Below are positions 16,977 through 25,822 of a stretch of DNA of 64,000 nt, piece by piece. Within the stretch, counting starts at the first letter, position 1, and each line of letters opens with the position of its first letter. A program made the position numbers and the translations under genes. A model generated the notes under the pieces. It did no database searches, was not told the origin of the DNA, and worked only from the letters and a program-made list of their open reading frames with translations. The stretch comes from Edaphobacter paludis (lineage in GTDB: Bacteria; Acidobacteriota; Terriglobia; Terriglobales; Acidobacteriaceae), in the NCBI RefSeq assembly GCF_039993895.1, contig NZ_CP121194.1, forward strand, positions 2,418,001 through 2,482,000, read 5' to 3'.

Positions 16977-18005
16977 TTATAGAGGGTGCGTCAAGCCTTT
17001 CCGGGGCGTGGAAGCGGCGATCTGCGTAAGCACCGGAAGCGAATGTGGAGTGTCCTGGACGTAGTCGATCAACGGATACCCGGCATCCTTCCATCCTTCG
17101 AAGCCTCCGCGCAGCGGTCGCACACGATAGATCCCCAGCTTGTGGAGTTGCATGGCCAGTTTGGCGCTGGTCTCTTCGCTCGGGCAGGTGCAGTACAGAA
17201 TTACATCGCGGTCTCGTGGAATGATCTCGCTATGCTGCCTGACCTCATTCGGACCGATGCGTAACGCGCCCGGCAGCACACGCGGATCGGGCAGATAATC
17301 GAGCGGATGGCGGAGATCGACGATAAATGGAGGAGTATTTCCCTGCGCCTCGGCGCTATCGATCATGGCCTTCAATTCAGCAGGGTCAAGCCGCATACTC
17401 CGCACCTGCTGCAAAAATCTGCGCTGTTTAAGAATGCGATAAGCAAAGAAGCCAAACACCATCAGGATGAAGATGGCGAATGCGAAGTGGCCGAGAAGCT
17501 GAAAGAACCGCGCGCTGCGTTTTGCCAGGTCTCCGAAGAAACGCCCGGCGAGCAGAAAAGTCTCGGCCCATAGAATCGATCCCGCCAAGTCCCAGATAAA
17601 GAACCGGCCATACGACATCCCCGTCTGCCCCGCAATGGGCGCGGCGACCGTACTCAGCCCCGGAACGAACTTCGAAATCAGCAGGGTGGCCGGACCACGC
17701 CGCGAAAAGTACCCTTCGGTTTTGCTGACGCAGGTCGAGGCCTCGAACGATAGCCGGCACAGGAGCTGCAACACGTTCTTTCCGTAGCGACGCCCCAGCG
17801 CAAACCAAAGCGTGTCAGCCAATATGCAGGCTACAAGCACAACCGCGAGCGCATACGAGTGGTGAATCCGGTGAGTCGCGCTGAGGGTCCCCGCCGTCAG
17901 CAGCACGGGAACGCTGGGAACCGGTATGCCGAGTTGCTCCGCCAGAACCCAGAGAAACAGGATCAGGTAGGCATAATGAACGAAAAATACAAGCGCGATC
18001 GGCAT
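16977..18005 (-). CDS. DedA family membrane protein fused to a rhodanese domain
   Basis: A 342-residue two-domain protein. Residues about 1-205 form a DedA/VTT (SNARE-associated) membrane domain with the conserved LGIPVPSVPVLL, ADTLWFALGRRYG and SKFVPGLSTVAAPIAG elements; DedA proteins act in lipid scrambling and membrane homeostasis. Residues about 215-325 form a cytoplasmic rhodanese domain with the catalytic cysteine in ILYCTCPSEETSA. The fusion implies that sulfur transfer or a redox-sensing cysteine is tied to the membrane protein. Start ATG at 18005; the ribosome site is weak. Confidence 0.85.
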   Translation of the reverse strand: MPIALVFFVHYAYLILFLWVLAEQLGIPVPSVPVLLTAGTLSATHRIHHSYALAVVLVACILADTLWFALGRRYGKNVLQLLCRLSFEASTCVSKTEGYFSRRGPATLLISKFVPGLSTVAAPIAGQTGMSYGRFFIWDLAGSILWAETFLLAGRFFGDLAKRSARFFQLLGHFAFAIFILMVFGFFAYRILKQRRFLQQVRSMRLDPAELKAMIDSAEAQGNTPPFIVDLRHPLDYLPDPRVLPGALRIGPNEVRQHSEIIPRDRDVILYCTCPSEETSAKLAMQLHKLGIYRVRPLRGGFEGWKDAGYPLIDYVQDTPHSLPVLTQIAASTPRKGLTHPL

Positions 18006-18067
18006 AGGAGTATGTCTTGTAGATGAATTAAACCAGAGTTTGGATGCGAAACGTCTTGCCCTTAAAA

Positions 18068-18107
18068 AATAAGCAGCCCGGCCGGTCTGCGGGCTGGGCT
18101 GCTTATT
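18068..18107 (-). terminator. Intrinsic terminator of the emrA-tolC transcript
   Basis: Inverted repeat AATAAGCAGCCC with its complement around a 16-base loop that can itself pair (AGCCCG/CGGGCT). On the minus strand it is followed by six T, a proper rho-independent terminator 18 bases past the adaptor stop. A shorter T-run on the other side would allow weak bidirectional use. Confidence 0.85.
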
Positions 18108-18125
18108 AGTTTTTGAATTGCCGAG

Positions 18126-19442
18126 CTACTTGACCGTCACATACGGAGTGACCGAGAATCCTGGCCGAAGCGCGTAGTCCCCGTTCTCCTTTTGCAGATT
18201 GGTGAAGTCGATGCGCACGGGAATCCGCTGCACCACCTTCACATAGTTGCCGGTAGCATTCTCAGGTGGAAACAGCGACAGCCGTGAGCCGGTGGCGCCG
18301 CCAATCTGCGTCAGTTTGCCATGGAACTTGCGACCGCCCAAAGCATCGACCTCAATCGTAACGTCCTGGCCCGGATGCATATGCTGAATCTGCGTCTCTT
18401 TGAAGTTCGCAGTAACCCATAGATCAGTCAGCGGAATGATTGTCAGCAGGTCTTGCCCGATCGAAAGATTGGCACCCACCTGCACATTCTTCTTGTTGAC
18501 GATTCCAGTTGTAGGGGCAGTAATGTGCGTATAGCTCAGGTTCAGCCGCGCCTCATCAACCTTGGCCTGCGCCTGCTGCACCTCTGCGAGAGCCGCATTG
18601 GCCTTGGCCTGCTCCACCTTGATTTGCTGGGGACCATTTTTTACCGATTCGGTTGCAGAAAAACGCGCCTGCGCCAACCGCTGCTGCGCTTCACGTATGG
18701 CTTCCTGCTGCCCGATCAGCTGCGACTGCGCCTCGATGACGGCTGCCGATGTCCCAGCAGCCTGGGCCACTGCCGCATCGTACTGCTGCTTCGAAATGAC
18801 GTCCTTCTGCACCAACGGCGTATAGCGCTCAACATCCAGACTCGCCTTCACCGCGTTAGCCTTCGCCTGGTCGACCCTTGCCGCTGCCGCCTGTTCCAGC
18901 TTCTGTGCCTGGGCAACGGCAGCCATCGCAGCCTGAACATCGGAATTCGTCGTGCTCACGCTCGTATGCACGCTTGTACTGGTTATCGGAACATTCACAT
19001 TTGCCTGGATGGCTGCAGCCTGTGCGCTGGCAAGGTTCGCCTGGGCCTGTTCCAGTGCGACCTGGTAGTCCTTCGGGTCGATCTCCGCGAGCAATTGCCC
19101 CGCCTGCACCTTCTGATTGTCATCCACGTAGACCTTGATGACCTGCCCGGTAACTCGCGAGCTTACCTGGTAAAGGTTGCCATCCACCTGCGCGTCGTCC
19201 GTATCTTCCGTGAAGGTGGAATGCCAGTAAAACAGGGCCGCGCCCACAGCGAGGAAGATCAGCACCGCAATAATGATGAACTTCCGTCGCGACGACTTCT
19301 CCGGCTGGGCAGCTTCCTCTTCGTCGATACGGCCGCCCCTGCCTGAATCAACATGATCTGTGTCCCCGTGCCGTTTGATCTGAACCGTGCCGCTGATCTC
19401 CGCGGTCTGTTCGTCGCGATTGTGATTCCCTTGGTCTGGCAA
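18126..19442 (-). CDS. HlyD/EmrA family membrane fusion protein
   Basis: A 438-residue inner membrane-anchored adaptor: hydrophilic acidic N-terminus of about 50 residues, one membrane helix (KFIIIAVLIFLAVGAALFYW), then TEDTDDAQVDGNLYQVSSRVTG, the EmrA-type first lipoyl motif, a long alpha hairpin with Ala/Gln-rich coiled coil (about 130-300), and a beta-barrel domain. EmrA-type adaptors join an MFS pump to TolC for export of drugs or hydrophobic compounds. The start is TTG at 19442-19440 with AGGAAAG upstream, 1 base after the tolC stop. No EmrB-type pump is adjacent. Confidence 0.87.
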   Translation of the reverse strand: MPDQGNHNRDEQTAEISGTVQIKRHGDTDHVDSGRGGRIDEEEAAQPEKSSRRKFIIIAVLIFLAVGAALFYWHSTFTEDTDDAQVDGNLYQVSSRVTGQVIKVYVDDNQKVQAGQLLAEIDPKDYQVALEQAQANLASAQAAAIQANVNVPITSTSVHTSVSTTNSDVQAAMAAVAQAQKLEQAAAARVDQAKANAVKASLDVERYTPLVQKDVISKQQYDAAVAQAAGTSAAVIEAQSQLIGQQEAIREAQQRLAQARFSATESVKNGPQQIKVEQAKANAALAEVQQAQAKVDEARLNLSYTHITAPTTGIVNKKNVQVGANLSIGQDLLTIIPLTDLWVTANFKETQIQHMHPGQDVTIEVDALGGRKFHGKLTQIGGATGSRLSLFPPENATGNYVKVVQRIPVRIDFTNLQKENGDYALRPGFSVTPYVTVK

Positions 19443-19443
19443 G

Positions 19444-20994
19444 CTACTTTCCTCCGAGATAATCTTTGTAATTCGTCTGCGCTACACCCAGCGCTCGCGC
19501 CAGTGAAAGTTTGGCGACATTGTGCTGGTACAGCGCGCTGATGTACTGATCGTTCGCTAGTTCTGTCTGGGCCTGCGCCTGCGAAACCGGCAAGTTGTCG
19601 GAAACTCCTGCATGAAACCGCTGCTGCGCATCGCTGAGAGCCTCATTGGCCAGCTCGACATTCGAGTGCGTCGCCTCCACCAGCTTCTCTGCCGCCTGGA
19701 TATCCAACAGGCTGTCGCGAACCTCGGCATTTACCTGCTGAACCTGATCAGCGAGTTTAGCCTTCGCCTCTTCATACTGCGCATCGGCAACCTGCTCCTG
19801 GCCGCGCGTCTTGGCGATCTGCAGAATAGGTGCGCTCACCTTGCCCGTCGCTGTGTACGTTCCATGCGAGTGCCCCGGCGTCGTCCCCAGGTCGCCGTAG
19901 TCTCCGGAAAAGCTCGCCACCGGGAGTTGGCTCGCCCATGCCGACGTCTTCTCCGCATGCGCAGCCTTCACTTGCTCCGACTGCGCCGCAAGATCTTTGC
20001 GAGCACTGAGCGCCTGCGCGAATGCCGTGTCCGGATTGACCTTATCCAACGCAGCATAAGGGATCGAGTCCGTCAGCCGAAACTCCTGGTCCAGTGGCAG
20101 TCCAATCGCGCGCGCCAAGGCCAGCTTGTCTTTCGCCAATTCGTTCTGTGTCGAGATCAGCCGCTGCTCTTCGTTCTGGTAGTCCACCTGCGCCCGCAGC
20201 ACATCGAGCTTGGGGCTGGTCCCGGCATCATGCGCCGCCGTGGCCTGATCGAGCGAAACCTTCGACGTAGCCATCTCTGCGTTGACCGCCTCGATGCGGG
20301 CTCCATCCGCGATGCAAAGCAGGTAGGCATTGCCCACCGTCAGCACCACCAGATTGCGCGCGTCTTCTGCGGTCAATGTCGCGCTCTCAAAATTATGCTT
20401 CGCGGCAATATAATTCTGCAGCGCCGAAACATTCACCAGGTTCTGCGTGAGATAAGCCCTGAAATCAACCACCTGAAACGGCCCGATAATCGGGTGCAGT
20501 CCCGGAAACTTCAGCCCTTCCGCCGCAAGATTGATCTGTTGCACCTCGATGCTGCCTGAGCCAGTCACCGTAGGCAACAACGCCTGCAACTCCTCCAACC
20601 GCTGGCCACCCGCATTCTTCTGCGCCGACGACTGCAGGATAATCCCCAGATTGTTTCGAAGTCCCCGCTGGATGGCTTCATCCAGCGAGAGATCCATCAT
20701 CGATCCCGTCGATTTTCCTTCCACAACGCTGCCCTGAAACGAATCCTGCGTTGGCTGCGCTCCATTCGTGCCCGACGCACTATAAAGCTGCTGCTGGGCG
20801 GTGGCGATAGGGGAGCTGGTTGGTCCTGTACTGGGACCGCTGGCCGAACTTTGGCTCTGGCTCGAGCCTTGCTGCGCCACGGCAGGCAGTGCCGCGCCCG
20901 ACAGGCACAGCAACCCGATTCCCATCGCCGCAACCACGCCCTGGGAGTAACGCGCTCTCTTGCTTTGGCTCATACCTTTGAATGTTACCTGCAT
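19444..20994 (-). CDS. TolC family outer membrane efflux protein
   Basis: A 516-residue outer membrane factor with a signal peptide (hydrophobic VVAAMGIGLLCLSGAALPAVA), a low-complexity Ser/Gln linker, and two OEP repeats starting at LSLDEAIQRGLRNNLGI and in the C-terminal half; the DVLRAQVDYQNEEQRL and SQAQAQTELANDQY segments are the usual coiled-coil helices. It is the first gene of a two-gene transcript with an EmrA-like adaptor. ATG at 20994 is my choice; ATG at 20973 also leaves a full signal peptide and cannot be excluded. Confidence 0.86.
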   Translation of the reverse strand: MQVTFKGMSQSKRARYSQGVVAAMGIGLLCLSGAALPAVAQQGSSQSQSSASGPSTGPTSSPIATAQQQLYSASGTNGAQPTQDSFQGSVVEGKSTGSMMDLSLDEAIQRGLRNNLGIILQSSAQKNAGGQRLEELQALLPTVTGSGSIEVQQINLAAEGLKFPGLHPIIGPFQVVDFRAYLTQNLVNVSALQNYIAAKHNFESATLTAEDARNLVVLTVGNAYLLCIADGARIEAVNAEMATSKVSLDQATAAHDAGTSPKLDVLRAQVDYQNEEQRLISTQNELAKDKLALARAIGLPLDQEFRLTDSIPYAALDKVNPDTAFAQALSARKDLAAQSEQVKAAHAEKTSAWASQLPVASFSGDYGDLGTTPGHSHGTYTATGKVSAPILQIAKTRGQEQVADAQYEEAKAKLADQVQQVNAEVRDSLLDIQAAEKLVEATHSNVELANEALSDAQQRFHAGVSDNLPVSQAQAQTELANDQYISALYQHNVAKLSLARALGVAQTNYKDYLGGK

Positions 20995-21219
20995 CTTTTC
21001 AGTAATCCTAAGGTTTGGATGGCGCAGTAACATCTTGTTCAGCCTCATCCCCTGATTATGTGTCTCTTCGTAATATTGAGATGCTGTAAGTCGCCCGGAA
21101 TGTTCAAAAAAAGTATCGTGCTCTTCAAAACTGTCGAATTTATTCCGGCGTGGCTGCCTCTCCAGCGTTACCAGATACACTGCTACTAAAAGCATTTACT
21201 AACCGAAAAGGAAACCACC
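20995..21219. promoter_or_regulatory. Divergent promoter region between tolC-emrA and xylB
   Basis: 225 bases separating two divergent transcripts. It contains AT-rich patches around 21060-21130 suitable for promoters, but I cannot identify a clear palindromic operator. An in-frame extension of the tolC gene runs through it without signal-peptide logic, so I leave it noncoding. Confidence 0.4.
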
Positions 21220-22689
21220 ATGTTTCTCGGAGTAGACGTCGGAACCGGCGGTACCAGGGCAATCCTCATCGACCGCGATGGCAAAATCATCGCCTCATGC
21301 AGCGCCGAACACTCACCCATTCACTCCGAGCACATCGGCTGGGCCGAGCAGGACCCGCAGGACTGGTGGCGAGCCACCCGTGAGGCGATCGCCGGAGCCA
21401 TGGCGCAGAGCGAACTCGCCGGGGCTGAAATCGAAGCCGTCGGCCTCACCGGACAGATGCACGGTTGCGTCATGCTCGATGCTGCAGGCGAAGTCCTCCG
21501 CCCCGCCCTCATCTGGTGCGATCAACGCACCCAGCCCCAATGCGACTGGCTGACGGAAAAGATCGGCTTCGAGCGTCTCATCGAACTCACCGCCAACCCC
21601 GCGCTGCCTAACTTCACCCTCACCAAACTCCTTTGGGTCCGCGATCACCAGCCCGAGATCTTTGCTCGCATCGCGCACGTCCTCTGCCCCAAGGACTACG
21701 TTCGCTACCGCCTCACCGGCGAGTTCGCCATGGACATGCAGGAGGCCAGCGGCACACTCCTGCTCGATGTAGCCCATCGCCGCTGGTCCACCGAAGTTGC
21801 CGAAGCCGCCGGAATCCCCCTCCCGTGGCTTCCCCGCCTCTTCGAAGGCCCTGAGATCTGCGCCCGCATCTCCGACGCCGGAGCCGGTGCTACCGGACTC
21901 GCCGCAGGCACACCTGTAGCCGCCGGAGCCGGAGATCAGGGTGCCGGAGCGGTCGGCATGGGCATCCTCACTCCCGGCTCCGTCTCCGCCACCATCGGCA
22001 CCAGCGGAGTCGTCTTCGCCGCTACCGACGCCCCCACGAAGGACCGCCTCGGTCGCCTGCATACCTTCTGCCACGCCGCCCCTGGCCGCTGGCACGTCAT
22101 GGGAGTCACCAACGGCGCGGGCCTCAGCCTCCGCTACTTCCGCGATACCTTCGCCACTGCCAGCAGCTATGACGCCCTCAGCGCTCTTGCCGCCCAAGCC
22201 CCGGCAGGCAGCGACGGCCTGCTCTGGGCTCCTTACCTCTTCGGCGAGCGCACCCCGCACCTCGACCCCGAGGCACGGGCCGCCTTCATCGGCATCACCG
22301 CCAGTCACACGCAGGCGCACTTCGTCCGCGCTGTCCTCGAAGGTGTAGCAATGAGCCTCCGCGACACCTTCACTCTCTTCCACGAGCTGCACATCCCCGT
22401 CGACAGCATCCGACTCGGCGGTGGAGGAGCCCGCGGTCCCCTCTGGCGGCAAATTCAGGCCGACGTCTATGGCCAGCCCGTCGAATTGCTGGAAGCCGAA
22501 GAAGGCGGAGCCTTCGGAGCTGCTCTTCTCGCCGGAACCGGAGTCAACGCATGGCCCAGCGTCGAAGCCGCCTGCGCCGCCACCATCCGCGTCGCTCAAA
22601 CCATCGCCCCACAAAGCGCAGCCGCGATGAACGAAGCCTACCGGCGATATCGAAAGATCTATCCGGCCCTGAAATCAATCGCGAGTTAA
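21220..22689 (+). CDS. xylB: Xylulokinase-like FGGY carbohydrate kinase
   Basis: A 489-residue FGGY kinase. The first phosphate-binding motif FLGVDVGTGGTRAILID opens the protein; WSEQDP-like WAEQDPQDWW at 43-52, GLTGQMHGCVMLD at about 83, the catalytic region AGAGDQGAGAVG near residue 240, and LGGGGARGPLWRQIQADVYG near 400 all match XylB, which phosphorylates D-xylulose in the cytoplasm. AAGGA is 8 bases before the ATG. Its stop overlaps the stop of the convergent TPR gene within GTTAAC. Closely related kinases act on other ketoses, so the substrate is probable, not proven. Confidence 0.86.
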   Translation: MFLGVDVGTGGTRAILIDRDGKIIASCSAEHSPIHSEHIGWAEQDPQDWWRATREAIAGAMAQSELAGAEIEAVGLTGQMHGCVMLDAAGEVLRPALIWCDQRTQPQCDWLTEKIGFERLIELTANPALPNFTLTKLLWVRDHQPEIFARIAHVLCPKDYVRYRLTGEFAMDMQEASGTLLLDVAHRRWSTEVAEAAGIPLPWLPRLFEGPEICARISDAGAGATGLAAGTPVAAGAGDQGAGAVGMGILTPGSVSATIGTSGVVFAATDAPTKDRLGRLHTFCHAAPGRWHVMGVTNGAGLSLRYFRDTFATASSYDALSALAAQAPAGSDGLLWAPYLFGERTPHLDPEARAAFIGITASHTQAHFVRAVLEGVAMSLRDTFTLFHELHIPVDSIRLGGGGARGPLWRQIQADVYGQPVELLEAEEGGAFGAALLAGTGVNAWPSVEAACAATIRVAQTIAPQSAAAMNEAYRRYRKIYPALKSIAS

Positions 22690-24518
22690 CGCCCGAGGTG
22701 CAGCTTGCTGACATTTCGGATCGTATCCGGGTCCCCCGGCTTCAACTCCAGCACCTTCCGATAGAACGGCAGCGCGACCTCATCCTGGCCGCGCTGCTGA
22801 AACAAAACTGCCAGATCGAAATACGGCGTGGCGTCTGAAGGATCGTTTTTTATCGCAGACTGGAAGCACTGAATCGCCTCATCGACCCGTCCCACGTCGC
22901 CGAGCAACACACCCAAGTCGGTATAAGCCTCGCTCTGCCCAGGATCGAGGGCTATCGCCCTGCGAAGCTGCACCTCGGCCCCCTGCTTATCGCCCATCCG
23001 CTGCAACGCCTCGCCAAGGTCGATCACCGTCTCCTTGTCCGCAGGATTTACCGCCAACGCTCTCTCAAAATACTTCACCGCATCCCGCGTCTCGCCCAGT
23101 TGCAGGAACACATCTCCCAGCCCGGTCAATGCGCGCGCATAGCGAGGCTGTAACTTCACGGCTTCGCCATACAGCTTCGCCGCACTCAGGACATCGCCGC
23201 CTCTCCTGTACTCCAGCCCCAGGTTATAAAGCAGCACCGGACTCCGCGGCGTAGCCTCCAGCGAACTCGCATATAGAGCCGCCGGACTCTGCCAGTCCAG
23301 CACCCGCTCCCACAACCGCCACGCTCCCCACAGCACCCAAACGACGAGACAGCCCACAGCAACGCGCTTCCACGGTCCGGCATACTCCAGTGCCAGCGAA
23401 GCTACCGCCAACGTCAGCCCGGCGGCAGCCAAATACTCAAACCGCTCCGCCATGCCCTGATAGATATAGATGAAGCCGCAAAATGGCAGCAGAGCAATCA
23501 GAATCCAAACCAACCCAGCCGAAACCTTTGGCACCCTCTTCCGCAACAGTACGGTCGCCGCAACCAGCCCCGCCAACCCCAACCATCCGGCAATCGTTGC
23601 CGCAGAAGCAGCATTGGGCGGCATCGAGGTCGATCGCTCCACGCTCATGTGGACCGGCAACACCATCCACAGTAAATATTTCCAGAATGCCAGCCCTACC
23701 GCCCACAGCGCAGCGGTCGTATGCCCTGACCCTGTCTTAACGGATTCTCTCAGGGCAATGTAGATCAGCCCGGACAGAACCGAAGCTGCCACCAGTCCAC
23801 CCGCCAGCCTGCGCGACAACCGGTCTGTCGCAAAAGCCATCAGCAGCGCCAGCGGAAGAATCAGCACACCCTCCTCGTGGCTGAGCAGCGCCGCTAACGA
23901 AGCAACAAAATAGGCTGCCAGCAAGAGTCGTGACTTGCCCTCGCGCAGAAAGCCATCCGCGGCCACCAGCGCCAGCAACAAAAAGAAGGTGCAGAGAACA
24001 TAACCTCGTCCGCTTACCCACGCCACGGCTTCAGTATTGATTGGAAGTCCCAGCCAAAGCATTGCAGCCACGGCAGCAGTCAACGGCGCAACCCGCAGCC
24101 GCCGCAACAATAAAAAACCGAGCATCCCATTCAGCCAGTGCAGGACAAGATTCGTGAAGTGAAAGCCACCCGCACTCATCCCCCAGATCCTGCGATCGAG
24201 CGCAAGGCTCATCCAATAGAGCGGTCGATAGGTTGCGGTACCCACACCGCCAATCTCACTATTGAATGAGACTGGCGCCAGCCAAAATCGATGAAACGTC
24301 AGCCGCAATGAAGCAAGCGCCGGATTATTGACGATCTGGTCTACGTCGTCATAAATAAATGGTGTGCTCAGCGCCTTCCAATAAAGCGCCAACACCCACA
24401 GCGCACTCACAACGGAGAAGACGAGCCCCGGATGCGCAAGACACCAGCCGGAGAAAACGCTCCAACGTGAAGCGCGACTCGGTTGTATCTGTCGTTTTGT
24501 CCTGGTGGAAGACTTCAA
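22686..24518 (-). CDS. Multi-spanning membrane protein with C-terminal TPR repeats
   Basis: A 610-residue protein. Residues about 25-420 carry roughly ten hydrophobic helices and TMTC-like elements early on (TPFIYDDVDQIVNNPAL, TATYRPLYWMSLALD, FHFTNLVLHWLNG), reminiscent of GT-C O-mannosyltransferases; residues about 430-600 are five tetratricopeptide repeats (for example NLGLEYRRGGDVLSAAKLYGEA). This is the TMTC-type architecture, so protein O-glycosylation is possible, but the transferase role is inference. The start is TTG at 24518 without a good ribosome site, the best available in frame. Confidence 0.75.
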   Translation of the reverse strand: MKSSTRTKRQIQPSRASRWSVFSGWCLAHPGLVFSVVSALWVLALYWKALSTPFIYDDVDQIVNNPALASLRLTFHRFWLAPVSFNSEIGGVGTATYRPLYWMSLALDRRIWGMSAGGFHFTNLVLHWLNGMLGFLLLRRLRVAPLTAAVAAMLWLGLPINTEAVAWVSGRGYVLCTFFLLLALVAADGFLREGKSRLLLAAYFVASLAALLSHEEGVLILPLALLMAFATDRLSRRLAGGLVAASVLSGLIYIALRESVKTGSGHTTAALWAVGLAFWKYLLWMVLPVHMSVERSTSMPPNAASAATIAGWLGLAGLVAATVLLRKRVPKVSAGLVWILIALLPFCGFIYIYQGMAERFEYLAAAGLTLAVASLALEYAGPWKRVAVGCLVVWVLWGAWRLWERVLDWQSPAALYASSLEATPRSPVLLYNLGLEYRRGGDVLSAAKLYGEAVKLQPRYARALTGLGDVFLQLGETRDAVKYFERALAVNPADKETVIDLGEALQRMGDKQGAEVQLRRAIALDPGQSEAYTDLGVLLGDVGRVDEAIQCFQSAIKNDPSDATPYFDLAVLFQQRGQDEVALPFYRKVLELKPGDPDTIRNVSKLHLGR

Positions 24519-24681
24519 AAAATAAGCCGCCGTGATCCTGAGAATCCTGCGTCATCGCTGACGAAACGGACGCATACGTCCACCTTCATCCTATCAATCG
24601 CTTTCCTCTTGAAGATCCGCCAAGTCTTTCGCCTGCTGTCTATGAAACACTGTTGGCACAACGAACCAAGGAGAGCAGCAA

Positions 24682-25755
24682 ATGTCAGACATCGGAGTTG
24701 CAGTCATCGGATTCGGCCTCGCCGGACGCGTCTTCCACGCCCCCTTCGTCCATGCCGTCCCCGGCCTCAAGCTCGAAGCCATCGTCCAGCGCCACGGCGA
24801 CGAAGCCGCAAAGGCCTATCCCAGCGCCCGCATCCTGCGTTCCGTCGAAGAGGCCCTCACCGACCCTGCCATTCAGCTCATCGTTGTAGGTACCCCCAAC
24901 GAGACCCATTTTCCTCTCGCCAAACAGGCCCTCCAAGCAGGCAAGCACGTCGTCATTGACAAGCCATTTGCCACCACCAGCGCCCAGGCGCGCGAACTGA
25001 TCGACCTCGCCAAAGCCAACAATCTCGTCCTTGCCCCGTACCACAACCGCCGCTGGGACGGCGATTTTCTCACCGTCCGCAAGCTCATCGACCGGAAGGC
25101 CGTAGGCAGACTTGTAACCTTTGAAAGCCACTTTGACCGGTTTCGCCCATTGCCCCGTGAGGCTACATGGAAGGAGTCCGGCAACCCAGCCAACGGAATG
25201 CTCTTCGACCTCGGCCCCCATCTCGTCGATCAGGCGCTTGTCCTCTTCGGTTCGCCCCAGGCCATCACCGCCAGCGTCCGTAAAGATCGTGACGCCACCG
25301 ATATCGAAGATGCCTTCGACATTACCTTGCACTATCCCAGGCTGCTCGCCCACTGCCGAGCCACCATGCTGGCCTGCGACAATGCTCCCCGCTTCCTCCT
25401 CCACGGAACCCACGGCAGCTTCAAGAAGTACGGCCTCGACCCGCAGGAACCGGCACTGGTAGCCGGAGCCAAGGTCCCACGCATCGGTGACCCCAAGCAA
25501 TGGCTCGCAGAGCCTGAATCCGAGTGGGGAACCCTGACCGTAGCCCCTAACCCAGCCGATCCAGGAACACTGACCCGCACCCCCATTAAGACTGAGCTGG
25601 GCGACTACCGCAACTACTACGCCAACGTGCGCGACGCCATCAACGGCACGGCCCCGCTGGAGGTCAAACCCGAAGATGCGTATCGCGTTATCCGTCTGCT
25701 CGAAATGGCCCGTGAAAGCTCCACCGAAGGTTGCACCTTGCCTGTAACCTTTTAG
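24682..25755 (+). CDS. Gfo/Idh/MocA family oxidoreductase
   Basis: A 357-residue cytoplasmic NAD(P)-dependent oxidoreductase. The Rossmann motif is GFGLAGRVFHAPFV (about 11-24), the dinucleotide-domain end has VIDKPFATTSAQARELI with the conserved lysine, and the C-terminal half (NPANGMLFDLGPHLVDQALVLFG) is the substrate domain. This subfamily oxidises sugars or inositols; the substrate is not evident. AAGGAG precedes the ATG. It lies between a xylulokinase-like gene and araD, and ends in an intrinsic terminator, so a pentose or polyol role is plausible. Confidence 0.86.
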   Translation: MSDIGVAVIGFGLAGRVFHAPFVHAVPGLKLEAIVQRHGDEAAKAYPSARILRSVEEALTDPAIQLIVVGTPNETHFPLAKQALQAGKHVVIDKPFATTSAQARELIDLAKANNLVLAPYHNRRWDGDFLTVRKLIDRKAVGRLVTFESHFDRFRPLPREATWKESGNPANGMLFDLGPHLVDQALVLFGSPQAITASVRKDRDATDIEDAFDITLHYPRLLAHCRATMLACDNAPRFLLHGTHGSFKKYGLDPQEPALVAGAKVPRIGDPKQWLAEPESEWGTLTVAPNPADPGTLTRTPIKTELGDYRNYYANVRDAINGTAPLEVKPEDAYRVIRLLEMARESSTEGCTLPVTF

Positions 25756-25778
25756 TGGTATTAGCGCTGGTTACATCA

Positions 25779-25808
25779 GGGGCACGGCTTCGGCTGTGCC
25801 CCTTTTTA
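25779..25808 (+). terminator. Intrinsic terminator of the Gfo/Idh gene
   Basis: A 10-base stem starting GGGGCACGGC, closed by a TTCG tetraloop, with one G-T wobble, followed by TTTTTA. It is a textbook rho-independent terminator 24 bases after the stop. Confidence 0.93.
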
Positions 25809-25822
25809 TTGCCTATGACCAA

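Noticed and set aside
16771..17094. Short minus-strand open frame across the triple-repeat region
   Set aside because: It overlaps the end of the DedA-rhodanese gene and its sequence is dictated by the DNA repeats and the C-tract; no protein character.
21313..22614. Long open frame on the minus strand opposite the xylulokinase gene
   Set aside because: Gly/Glu/Asp-biased composition with no family features, exactly antisense to a well-conserved kinase; a by-product of GC-rich codon use.
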